This document shows positions 18,427 to 26,882 of a DNA stretch of 64,000 nt, piece after piece. The notes below the pieces were generated by a model. The model saw nothing but the letters and a program-made list of their open reading frames with translations. It did no database searches and was not told the origin of the DNA. The stretch is taken from positions 1-64,000 of the forward strand of contig CAZBNB010000010.1 in NCBI GenBank assembly GCA_964493245.1, given 5' to 3'. Source of the DNA: CAZBNB01 sp964493245 (lineage in GTDB: Bacteria > Pseudomonadota > Gammaproteobacteria > Legionellales > Legionellaceae). A program made the translations under genes and the position numbers. Numbering within the stretch: position 1 is the stretch's first letter; every line of letters starts with the position of its first letter.

Positions 18427-20403
18427 GTGAGTATGATCCAGTGTTGTTTAATAATTGTTTTAGCACCGTTGTTTGGCTCCATTGTTGCTGGATTCTTCCG
18501 TAATCAAATTGGTCGAGTCGGTGCACACAGTGTGACTATTTTGGGTGTGGGTGTTTCCTTGGCTTTGTCTTGTTATGTTGCGTGGGGTTTTTATACTGGG
18601 CAATTAACAACGTTGGATACGGTTCTTTATACCTGGGCAAGTGGTGAGCATTGGTTCCCCTATGCATTTCACATTGGTTTCTTAATTGATCCGTTGACCA
18701 TATTGATGCTACTGGTGGTCACCTTTGTTTCATTTTTAGTCCACATCTATAGTATTGGCTATATGCATGATGATCCTGGTTACCAGCGGTTTTTCAGTTA
18801 CATCTCGCTGTTTACTTTTATGATGTTAATGTTGGTCACCGCAAACAATTTTCTCCAGCTATTTTTCGGTTGGGAAGGTGTGGGATTGGTTTCCTATCTT
18901 TTGATCGGTTTTTGGTACCATCGCGAATCGGCTAATCAAGGTAGTTTGAAAGCATTTGTTGTCAATAGAGTCGGTGACTTTGGTTTCGTTTTAGGGCTTG
19001 GTGTCGTTCTTGCTTATGCAGGTAGCCTTGATTACAAGCTTGTTTTCCAACAGGCACACAGCATGGCGCAGTTAAGCCTAGAAATTTTTCATGGCCATCC
19101 TTGGTCTGTTGTCAGTATCATGTGTTTTCTTTTATTTATCGGCGCGATGGCCAAATCAGCACAAGTTCCTTTGCATGTTTGGTTACCTGAGTCGATGGAA
19201 GGCCCAACACCCATTTCTGCACTCATTCATGCCGCGACCATGGTGACAGCCGGTGTCTTTATGGTAGCCCGTATTTCACCGTTAATGGAATTATCGCCCA
19301 GTGCATTGAGCTTTGTGATTGTCATTGGCGCGACGGGCGCTTTGTTTACCGGCATTATTGCGTTGGTTATGAATGATATTAAGCGCGTTGTCGCTTATTC
19401 TACATTGTCACAACTTGGCTATATGATGGTTGCTATGGGGGCATCGGCTTATAGTGCCGGCGTTTTCCATCTTTTAACCCATGCTTGTTTCAAAGCATTG
19501 TTATTCTTAGGCGCAGGTTCCGTGATTATTGGCCTGCATCATGAGCAAGACATGCGTAAGATGGGTGGTCTGTATAAGAAAATGCCGATTACCTGGTTTA
19601 CTTTCTTGATTGGTTGTTTGGCTTTATGCGCTATCCCGCCTTTTGCAGGGTTCTATTCTAAAGATACTATCATTGAAGCGGCTAAGTTAAGTACGATTCC
19701 TGGCAGCCAATATGCTTATTTCTGTGTTGCTGCAGGGGCAATGATAACGGCTTTATACACATTCCGTTCTTTTTTCATGACATTTCACGGTGAGCCGCGT
19801 ATGAGTAGCCAAGCCTACTCACATGTGCACGAGTCACCTTGGGTTGTCTGGTTGCCATTGGTTATTTTAGCGATTCCGTCTGTGGTGATTGGTTATCTCC
19901 TTTACATGCCCATGTTATTTAACAAAAGTAGCATCTTGAGTGCATCTATTACGGTGTTACCTGAGCATGCGGTGTTGGCTGAGCTTGGAAAAGAAGTCAG
20001 CTCCCCGTTAGCATCATTACTACATGCGCCGCACTCAATCGTGTTTTGGTTAACATTACTGGGAATCTTCTTAGCCTGGGTTTGCTATGTCGCCGCACCT
20101 AATATTCCCAGTGTGCTAGCAAAGCGCTTTGCTTGGGTATATGCCTTGTTAATCAATAAGTATGGTTTTGATTGGTTTAACGAAAATGTTTTAATGCGCG
20201 GCACCAAAGGATTGGGCAAATTGTTCTATCAAGTGGGTGATCAAGCTTTGATTGATGGAATGATTGTAAATGGTAGTAGTCGAACCGTGGGTTGGTTAGC
20301 ACTGAAGACACGAGTGATGCAAAATGGTTATTTATACCATTATATTGCTGTCATGCTTTTGGGGTTATTCGGATTTTTGTGCTGGTTCCTAGAGTTTAAT
20401 TAA
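18427..20403 (+). CDS. nuoL: NADH-quinone oxidoreductase subunit L
   Basis: NuoL is the distal antiporter-like proton-pumping subunit with the long lateral helix. The 658-residue protein has the core motifs FFGWEGVGLVSYLLIGFW, AKSAQVPLHVWLPESMEGPT (proton-antiporter signature) and LIHAATMVTAGVFMVAR. It starts with GTG at 18427, seven bases after AAGGG and four after the nuoK stop. Confidence 0.96.
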   Translation: MSMIQCCLIIVLAPLFGSIVAGFFRNQIGRVGAHSVTILGVGVSLALSCYVAWGFYTGQLTTLDTVLYTWASGEHWFPYAFHIGFLIDPLTILMLLVVTFVSFLVHIYSIGYMHDDPGYQRFFSYISLFTFMMLMLVTANNFLQLFFGWEGVGLVSYLLIGFWYHRESANQGSLKAFVVNRVGDFGFVLGLGVVLAYAGSLDYKLVFQQAHSMAQLSLEIFHGHPWSVVSIMCFLLFIGAMAKSAQVPLHVWLPESMEGPTPISALIHAATMVTAGVFMVARISPLMELSPSALSFVIVIGATGALFTGIIALVMNDIKRVVAYSTLSQLGYMMVAMGASAYSAGVFHLLTHACFKALLFLGAGSVIIGLHHEQDMRKMGGLYKKMPITWFTFLIGCLALCAIPPFAGFYSKDTIIEAAKLSTIPGSQYAYFCVAAGAMITALYTFRSFFMTFHGEPRMSSQAYSHVHESPWVVWLPLVILAIPSVVIGYLLYMPMLFNKSSILSASITVLPEHAVLAELGKEVSSPLASLLHAPHSIVFWLTLLGIFLAWVCYVAAPNIPSVLAKRFAWVYALLINKYGFDWFNENVLMRGTKGLGKLFYQVGDQALIDGMIVNGSSRTVGWLALKTRVMQNGYLYHYIAVMLLGLFGFLCWFLEFN

Positions 20404-20435
20404 AGATTGCTGATGCAATTGGTTGTGAGGAAGGT

Positions 20436-21941
20436 ATGTCCCATCTACTCAATATATTGATTTGGTTGCCTATGTTGGGAGGCGCCATCATTTTACTTAC
20501 TGGCAGAGATGAAGCGCCTGGATTGTCACGCTGGCTGGCGTTATTCACGGTACTGATCTCACTGGCTTTGTGTATCCCCTTATTCCAGGGGTTTAATCTG
20601 AACAATGTCGATATGCAGTTTGTCGAAGATTATGTTTGGATACAATCATTTGGTATTCGTTATACATTAGGCATTGACGGTTTATCGTTGTTGCTGATTG
20701 TGTTGAGTATCTTCACGAATTTGGTGGTTATTTTAGCCACTTGGAGCAGCATTAAATTCCGTATTTCACAATATATGGCTGCATTTTTAATCATGCAGGG
20801 GCTTTTGGTGGGTGTATTCTCAGCCATGGATGCCATTGTGTTTTATATTTTCTGGGAAGCTACTTTAATTCCTATGTATCTTATTATTGGGATTTGGGGT
20901 TCTGATAACCGTGTTTATGCGGCGATTAAGTTTTTCCTATATACATTTTTAGGCTCGGTATTGATGTTAGCCTCTTTTCTGTATCTTGGTTACCAAGCAG
21001 GTACGTTTAACATCGAAACGTTGTATGCTGTGAAAATTGGCATGACCGCACAAACCTTAATATTCATTGCTTTCTTTCTTGGTTTTGCCATCAAGATCCC
21101 GATGTTTCCGGTGCATACTTGGTTACCGGATGCGCATACAGAAGCACCGGCAGGTGGGTCTGTTGTTTTAGCGGCTATTTTACTAAAACTCGGTGCGTAT
21201 GGATTTATTCGCTTTGCCTTACCGATTGTGCCAGACGCATGCCACCATTATGCAATGGTTATGATAGTCTTGTCCTTGATCGCGATTGTTTATATCGGTC
21301 TTGTGGCCGTTATTCAGCAAGATATGAAGCGTCTGATTGCTTACTCATCTATTTCGCATATGGGCTTTGTTACCTTAGGCTGCTTTGCGATTTATGCGAT
21401 TGCGGATCGCAGCGGCTTACAAAATGCCGGTCTGGTTCTTGAGGGTGCTATCGTTGTCATGATTTCACATGCCTTCATATCCAGTGGTATGTTTGCTGGG
21501 GTGGGTTATATTTATGACCGCATGCATACACGCCAAATTAATGATTTTGGTGGTATCGTCAATACCATGCCTGTTTTTGCTTCGTTCATGATGCTTTTCG
21601 CAATGGCCAATGCAGGGCTGCCTGGAACATCGGGGTTCGTGGGTGAATTTATGGTGATCTTGGGCAGTATTAAAGCCGGATTTTGGATGGCTTTTTGGGC
21701 TGCCATGACATTAATTATTGGCGCTGTTTATACCCTGTGGATGTACAAGCGCGTTATTTTCGGTGCGGTTGCTAACAAGCGTGTCGAAAAACTAAAAGAT
21801 TTAACATGGCATGAAACCAGTGCATTTGCCTTACTGGCTTTTATGGTAATTGCTATCGGCGTTTATCCGCAGACACTGTTGACGTACGTCCATCAAAGTG
21901 TCAGCCATGCTTTAACACTTGCTGAAAAATCAAAAGGTTAG
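20436..21941 (+). CDS. nuoM: NADH-quinone oxidoreductase subunit M
   Basis: NuoM is the second antiporter-like proton-pumping subunit. The 501-residue protein has about 14 spans. It shows the key glutamate in FYIFWEATLIPMYLIIG, the motif KIPMFPVHTWLPDAHTEAP and LIAYSSISHMGFV. GAGGAAGG precedes the ATG at 20436. Confidence 0.97.
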   Translation: MSHLLNILIWLPMLGGAIILLTGRDEAPGLSRWLALFTVLISLALCIPLFQGFNLNNVDMQFVEDYVWIQSFGIRYTLGIDGLSLLLIVLSIFTNLVVILATWSSIKFRISQYMAAFLIMQGLLVGVFSAMDAIVFYIFWEATLIPMYLIIGIWGSDNRVYAAIKFFLYTFLGSVLMLASFLYLGYQAGTFNIETLYAVKIGMTAQTLIFIAFFLGFAIKIPMFPVHTWLPDAHTEAPAGGSVVLAAILLKLGAYGFIRFALPIVPDACHHYAMVMIVLSLIAIVYIGLVAVIQQDMKRLIAYSSISHMGFVTLGCFAIYAIADRSGLQNAGLVLEGAIVVMISHAFISSGMFAGVGYIYDRMHTRQINDFGGIVNTMPVFASFMMLFAMANAGLPGTSGFVGEFMVILGSIKAGFWMAFWAAMTLIIGAVYTLWMYKRVIFGAVANKRVEKLKDLTWHETSAFALLAFMVIAIGVYPQTLLTYVHQSVSHALTLAEKSKG

Positions 21942-21948
21942 AATTGAT

Positions 21949-23388
21949 ATGAAAGAAATGACGATGTGGATGAATGTTTTACCAGAAATCATTGTACTAA
22001 CAACCATTTGTTTGGCTTTGTTGGGGGATTTGTTTTTAAAGCCTTATTTCAAGTCGATTAGTCTCACCATCGCTTCTTTAGGTCTTATACTGGCAGCTGC
22101 CTGCAGTGTGCTGAGCATAGGTAACGATGCCCGCGTGTTGTTCCATGGTTTATTTATCAGCGATGATTTAGCTCATATTATGAAAGCCTTTATTTTACTA
22201 ACGGCTTTACTCAGTTTTGTTTATTCAAATCGTTATCTTAATGAGCGCCGCATGTCTGCCGGTGATTATTATACGCTGGGATTGATTTCCACTTTAGGTA
22301 TGATGACGCTGGTTTCCGCGCACTCTATGTTAACGATTTACCTAAGCGTAGAGCTTTTGTCATTGCCACTGTATGCGATGACCGCGATGCGACGAGCCAG
22401 TAGCCATGCGGTTGAGGCCGCTGTGAAATATTTTATTATGGGCTCGATTGTCTCTGCTATTTTGCTTTATGGTATATCCTTACTTTATGGTGCGACAGGT
22501 AATTTCGATTTGCATGCGATTGCCAATGTGATTTCTACACATACACAGAGTCATTATGGTTTACTCTCATTCGCACTGGTCTTTATTATGGCGGGTGTTG
22601 GATTTAAATTAGCAGCGGTTCCTTTCCATATGTGGGTTCCGGACGTTTATGATGGTGCACCGACATCTGTTACTTTATTTCTAAGTGCAGGACCTAAAAT
22701 TGCTGCGTTGGGCATGGCATTTCGTTTGCTTGATATTGCGTTTGTTCATTTGATTCCGCAATGGCAGCAAATGATTATTGTGATGGCAATGTTATCGATT
22801 GTGGTTGGTAATGTTTTAGCCATTGCACAGACAAACATTAAACGTCTATTGGGTTATTCAACTATTTCTCATATGGGATATGCCTTGTTAGGTGTTCTCA
22901 CGGCAACACCGGCTGGTTACGCGGCATCGTTATATTACACCTTAATTTACGCGATTATGTCAGTTGGTGCGTTTGGGTTATTGGTTTTATTGTCAAATTC
23001 TGGTCTTGAAATCGAACAAATCAAAGATCTCAGCGGCTTGAACAAGCGCCATCCTTGGTTGGCTTTTTTAATGATGGTTATTTTGTTATCCATGGCGGGC
23101 ATTCCACCTGCGGTTGGTTTCTTTGCGAAACTGCTGATTTTAAAAGTCCTTGTCGATATGCACATGACCTGGCTTGCTGTGTTTGGTTTGATATTTGCGG
23201 TTATTGGCGCTTTTTATTATCTACGCGTTATCAAAGTCATGTATTTTGATGATGCAGAGGGCAAAACAGTTGCCAAGCTTTCAAAAACAGCCGCCTGTGT
23301 TTTTTCTTTAAATGGATTATCACTGCTCTATCTGGGCATTTTCCCCAGTGCACTTATTGCGATTTGTGTAAACACGTTTATGAAGTAG
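21949..23388 (+). CDS. nuoN: NADH-quinone oxidoreductase subunit N
   Basis: NuoN is the third antiporter-like subunit and the last gene of the operon. The 479-residue protein has about 14 spans and the motifs YLSVELLSLPLYAM, KLAAVPFHMWVPDVYDGAPT and LLGYSTISHMGYALLG. The ATG at 21949 lies 7 bases after the nuoM stop; the frame is open ten codons upstream inside nuoM. Confidence 0.97.
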   Translation: MKEMTMWMNVLPEIIVLTTICLALLGDLFLKPYFKSISLTIASLGLILAAACSVLSIGNDARVLFHGLFISDDLAHIMKAFILLTALLSFVYSNRYLNERRMSAGDYYTLGLISTLGMMTLVSAHSMLTIYLSVELLSLPLYAMTAMRRASSHAVEAAVKYFIMGSIVSAILLYGISLLYGATGNFDLHAIANVISTHTQSHYGLLSFALVFIMAGVGFKLAAVPFHMWVPDVYDGAPTSVTLFLSAGPKIAALGMAFRLLDIAFVHLIPQWQQMIIVMAMLSIVVGNVLAIAQTNIKRLLGYSTISHMGYALLGVLTATPAGYAASLYYTLIYAIMSVGAFGLLVLLSNSGLEIEQIKDLSGLNKRHPWLAFLMMVILLSMAGIPPAVGFFAKLLILKVLVDMHMTWLAVFGLIFAVIGAFYYLRVIKVMYFDDAEGKTVAKLSKTAACVFSLNGLSLLYLGIFPSALIAICVNTFMK

Positions 23389-23398
23389 ATGTTTTCTG

Positions 23399-23420
23399 CT
23401 TGTCATCCATGTGTGACAAG
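23399..23420 (+). other. Small hairpin after the nuo operon
   Basis: CTTGTCA (23399-23405) pairs with TGACAAG (23414-23420) across an 8-base loop, eleven bases after the nuoN stop. No T-run follows, so it would be a weak terminator or an mRNA end-protecting stem. The next gene begins 22 bases later with its own good ribosome site. Confidence 0.4.
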
Positions 23421-23441
23421 TATATCAATAAGGAGATTAAA

Positions 23442-23633
23442 ATGAGTTTCAAGAAGATAATTCAGTTAAGTTTTATCACATTATTGGCAGTGGCCGGTCA
23501 AGCATACGCGGGATGCCAAGCAAATGCCAATCCCGATAAGCAAGGTGTTTGTCAATGTGAAAATGGCTTTGTCATGAATACGGATGGTCAGTGTCGTATG
23601 ATGCATGCCAGTGAAGCAAACGTTTTGCCTTAA
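23442..23633 (+). CDS. Small secreted Cys-containing protein, unknown function
   Basis: This 63-residue protein has a clear Sec signal peptide with cleavage expected after AYA (about residue 24). The mature part, about 39 residues, begins GCQANANPDK and contains four cysteines (GCQ, VCQC, QCR), compatible with two disulfides, like a minimal EGF-type turn. AAGGAG precedes the ATG at 23442. Frame-open sequence upstream overlaps nuoN and is not used. It lies between complex I and an orphan gene, and no partner is evident. Confidence 0.7.
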   Translation: MSFKKIIQLSFITLLAVAGQAYAGCQANANPDKQGVCQCENGFVMNTDGQCRMMHASEANVLP

Positions 23634-23702
23634 TTTATAGAAAAATATCAGTCAAATTGATTATTTTTATTTTTATTTGGTTAAAAACAAATCACTTTGT
23701 GT

Positions 23703-23708
23703 TATAAT
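23703..23708 (+). promoter_or_regulatory. Possible -10 element for the orphan gene at 23763
   Basis: TATAAT (23703-23708) in a very AT-rich gap about 55 bases before the start codon. The candidate -35 boxes are poor (TTAAAA at 23681 with 16-base spacing, or TTGGTT at 23677 with 20). Confidence 0.35.
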
Positions 23709-23762
23709 AATTCCTCGAGATTGGTTTTTTGATGTTAATAGCAAATCGTTGAGGAGTTATTT

Positions 23763-24317
23763 ATGGCTGATCAGAAACTTGATTTTATGGGTGTTAGCGC
23801 GATATCTGTACCGGTGTATGATGGTACTACAGGGCAACTTATGGGGCTTCCCGATGTGACAGTCGGCGGAGATACCAGCGCAAGTCAAACACTTTCTTGT
23901 TTTGAAATGTGGGTTGATGGGACCAAAGCGATAAAACACTCGTTTGATCCTGTTTCAGATGTGGTTTCAAGCATCGCAGGGTTCTTATGTTGTGTTGCTG
24001 TTGCGGTTGCTCAAGCCGAAGACAATAATAAACCTGCGACGCGAGGTGATGTGATTCATGCGAATCAAATACGCCATAATGATGAAGCAGAAAGGGGATG
24101 TGCATATGAAACAGGTGCTGTTGTAGGTGATGTTGTGATTGATAGCGCCTCTATTGTTCTAGGATCATGCATTGCAGGGCCACGCGCGCTGGGATTGTTT
24201 GCTACTGGCAATAACCAACGAAGTAATACGGTTTTTGGTTTCTCAAGAAAAACGATTGATCAAGTTGATCTTGCTAGCTCATGTCGACCATTACTAGACT
24301 GTTTTTCAGGAACCTAG
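23763..24317 (+). CDS. Orphan protein, unknown function
   Basis: This 184-residue protein belongs to no family I recognise. It has no signal peptide, starts MADQKLDFMGVSAISVPVYD, and contains eight cysteines. There is one hydrophobic stretch near residues 68-82 (SSIAGFLCCVAVAVA) and a hydrophilic middle segment, DNNKPATRGDVIHANQIRHN. The start is supported by GAGGAG seven bases ahead of the ATG and a TATAAT 55 bases upstream. It is flanked by the nuo operon and tRNA-fMet, which are normally close together in relatives, so it is probably a lineage-specific insertion. Confidence 0.65.
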   Translation: MADQKLDFMGVSAISVPVYDGTTGQLMGLPDVTVGGDTSASQTLSCFEMWVDGTKAIKHSFDPVSDVVSSIAGFLCCVAVAVAQAEDNNKPATRGDVIHANQIRHNDEAERGCAYETGAVVGDVVIDSASIVLGSCIAGPRALGLFATGNNQRSNTVFGFSRKTIDQVDLASSCRPLLDCFSGT

Positions 24318-24371
24318 TCAAACAAGTTTGAGGAAAAGAAAGCCTAAATTACGATACTTTGCTAGAAGTGC

Positions 24372-24400
24372 TTGCTAAAGAATAGAATACCCCGTATAAT
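24372..24400 (+). promoter_or_regulatory. Near-consensus sigma-70 promoter of tRNA-fMet
   Basis: TTGCTA (24372-24377), a 17-base spacer and TATAAT (24395-24400), followed by a GC-rich discriminator CGGCC. That is the arrangement of stringently controlled stable-RNA promoters. Transcription should start about 7-8 bases before the tRNA. Confidence 0.8.
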
Positions 24401-24413
24401 CGGCCACAGTTGA

Positions 24414-24490
<77 letters not shown>

Positions 24491-24501
24491 ATTAATTTAA
24501 G

Positions 24502-24525
24502 AACCCCATTTATGGGGTTTTTTAT
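24502..24525 (+). terminator. Rho-independent terminator after tRNA-fMet
   Basis: AACCCCAT (24502-24509) pairs with ATGGGGTT (24512-24519), followed by a run of T. It separates the tRNA transcript from rimP, or reduces read-through into the nusA operon. Confidence 0.85.
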
Positions 24526-24629
24526 TGCCTATTAAACAATGGGTGTATCATCAGTCGGTTTCATAGCTTTAACATTTTTCGTGCTGTAACGGTTGATAAT
24601 GTACTCAAGTAACGTTGAAGAGTTTTGGC

Positions 24630-25079
24630 GTGATAGAATCGAAAATTGAACAACACATCAAGCCTAATATCGAGAGCCTAGGATACGAACTATGGGGCTG
24701 TCAGTATATCGCTCAAGGTCGGCATGGATTATTACGTATCTATATTGATAAGGCTGATGGCATCGGTATTGAAGATTGTGAGCGTGTTAGCCACTGCGTG
24801 AGTGCCATATTGGACGTTGAAGATCCGATTAGTGATCAATATCGGTTGGAGGTTTCTTCACCAGGTATTCCTCGCCCACTATTTTATGATTGGCAATATC
24901 AGCGTTATATTGGTGAGTTAGTTGAAATCCGTTTGCTTAAGCCAATCAAAGGCCAGCGAAAATTTTCAGGTAACATTGTGTCGCTGAATGGCGATACCTT
25001 GCAATTAAAAATAGATGAAGCGATACAAGAATTCTCTTTTTCTATGATTACAAAAGCTTTGTTGCACCTAGCTGTTTGA
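24630..25079 (+). CDS. rimP: Ribosome maturation factor RimP
   Basis: RimP helps assemble the 30S subunit by promoting binding of S19 and nearby proteins. The 149-residue protein matches the family over its length, with LGYELWG, LLRIYIDKADGIGIEDCE, SAILDVEDPI and the hallmark LEVSSPGIPRPLF. The GTG at 24630 gives MIESKIEQHI and has AAGAG ahead; an in-frame TTG at 24615 would add five residues. It is the first gene of the rimP-nusA-infB-rbfA-truB group. Confidence 0.95.
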   Translation: MIESKIEQHIKPNIESLGYELWGCQYIAQGRHGLLRIYIDKADGIGIEDCERVSHCVSAILDVEDPISDQYRLEVSSPGIPRPLFYDWQYQRYIGELVEIRLLKPIKGQRKFSGNIVSLNGDTLQLKIDEAIQEFSFSMITKALLHLAV

Positions 25080-25223
25080 TGTTGAATACAGTACATCTAA
25101 AAGATGTGTTTATATAGTTAAATAAGTTGATGAGTGTTAGCGCATTAAAGCACATTAGGGAGAGCATACTCTCCTACGTAACAACTTTGTTGCGAGTGAC
25201 TTGATTTCTAAGTGAGGCGAATA

Positions 25224-26711
25224 ATGAGCAAAGAATTATTATTGGTTGCAGAAGCATTATCCAACGAAAAAGGCGTGAGCCAAGAAGTCGTTTTAGATGC
25301 TATCCAATCGGCATTAGAAACAGCTACGCGCAAGTTAGCCGGCGCCGAATATGGTATCCGTGTTGCGCTTGATTCTCGTCACGGTGATTATGAAACATTT
25401 CGTTATTGGGATGTTGTGAATGATGATGAGCTCGAGTTTCCCGACCGTCAATTAACGGTTGCCGACGCAAAAATGCGTAAAGCAGATGCTGCTGTGGGTG
25501 ATCACATTGAAGAGCCCATGCCTTCTATTGAATTTGGTCGCATTGCGGCACAAACCGCCAGACATGTTATTTTTCAAAAAATACGTGAAGCAGAGCGTAG
25601 ACAAGTTGTCACGCAATTCATGAGCAAACTAGGCCAGCTTGTACATGGTACGGTTAAAAAAGTCACGCGCGATCACATTATTGTTGATTTAGGCGGCAAA
25701 GCGGAGGCTTTTTTACCGCGTACAGAAATGCTTCCTCAAGAAATGTTTCGACCGAATGATCGTGTTCGTGCTCATTTATACGATATCGTTGAGCATGCTC
25801 GTGGGCCTCAATTATTGATAAGCCGCGTACGCAAAGAGATGCTGGTGGAGCTATTTCGTATTGAAGTTCCTGAAATTGGTGAAAATATTATCCAAATTAA
25901 AGCAGCGGCACGTGAGCCTGGTAGTCGCGCCAAGATTGCAGTTAAAACCAATGATGGGCGTATTGATCCGGTTGGTGCATGTGTTGGTATGCGTGGCGCG
26001 CGCGTTCAAGCCGTTTCAAGTGAGTTAGGTGGTGAGCGTGTAGATATCATTTTATGGGATGATAACCCAGCTCAACTCGTCATTAATGCAATGGCACCTG
26101 CTGACATTTCATCGATTGTGGTTGATGAAGATTCACATACCATGGACTTAGCGGTACATGCGGATCAATTGTCGCAAGCGATCGGACGTAACGGACAAAA
26201 TGTTCGTTTAGCCAGCCAATTAACGGGTTGGACGCTCAATGTCATGACAGTAGAAGATTTCGAAGGCAAGAATAAAGAAGAGTCAGCAAGAACGGTTCAG
26301 TTGTTTGTTGATTCATTGGAAATTGATGAAGAAATTGCGGCTTTGCTGATTGCAAATGGATTTTCTTCATTGGAAGAAATTGCTTATGTGCCGAAAGAAG
26401 AATTGCTTGCGATTCAAGAATTTGACGAAGAAATTATAGATGAGCTTCGCAATCGCGCAAACGATATTTTATTGACACAAGCATTGACTGCAGGTAGTGA
26501 TGTAGCAGAAGGTGCCAACACCGATTTATCGGCAATGGCTGGCATGAACGATGAGTTGCTGCAAAAGTTAGCAATGATTGGTATCAAGTCTGTCAATGAC
26601 TTAGCAGAGCAATCTGTAGATGAGTTGCTGTTAGCGGTTCCAGACATGACAGATAAAGACGCAGGCAAATTAATCATGCAAGCACGCGAGTCATGGTTTA
26701 AAGCAGAATAA
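25224..26711 (+). CDS. nusA: Transcription termination/antitermination factor NusA
   Basis: NusA binds RNA polymerase and nascent RNA and controls pausing, termination and antitermination. The 495-residue protein equals E. coli NusA in length. It has the N-terminal polymerase-binding domain, the S1 domain (LVHGTVKKVTRDHIIVDLGG), two KH domains (CVGMRGARVQAV; QAIGRNGQNVRLAS) and two C-terminal acidic repeats, a gammaproteobacterial trait. GAGGCG precedes the ATG at 25224; an in-frame GTG at 25212 overlaps that site. Confidence 0.97.
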   Translation: MSKELLLVAEALSNEKGVSQEVVLDAIQSALETATRKLAGAEYGIRVALDSRHGDYETFRYWDVVNDDELEFPDRQLTVADAKMRKADAAVGDHIEEPMPSIEFGRIAAQTARHVIFQKIREAERRQVVTQFMSKLGQLVHGTVKKVTRDHIIVDLGGKAEAFLPRTEMLPQEMFRPNDRVRAHLYDIVEHARGPQLLISRVRKEMLVELFRIEVPEIGENIIQIKAAAREPGSRAKIAVKTNDGRIDPVGACVGMRGARVQAVSSELGGERVDIILWDDNPAQLVINAMAPADISSIVVDEDSHTMDLAVHADQLSQAIGRNGQNVRLASQLTGWTLNVMTVEDFEGKNKEESARTVQLFVDSLEIDEEIAALLIANGFSSLEEIAYVPKEELLAIQEFDEEIIDELRNRANDILLTQALTAGSDVAEGANTDLSAMAGMNDELLQKLAMIGIKSVNDLAEQSVDELLLAVPDMTDKDAGKLIMQARESWFKAE

Positions 26712-26882
26712 GAAGCTGTGCTTACAGCCAGGCTGAGTTGAGAAGCGTTAATTTTTGAGGACAGCTGTATATCAATATGTATGCAGCTGAGCGATAGAAA
26801 AATGACGCATTCTGACGCGGTCTTGGTTGACAAAAGAGCAAGCGCTCAGTGTATTAGTAAAAGGCTGAATGAGGGGTTCACG

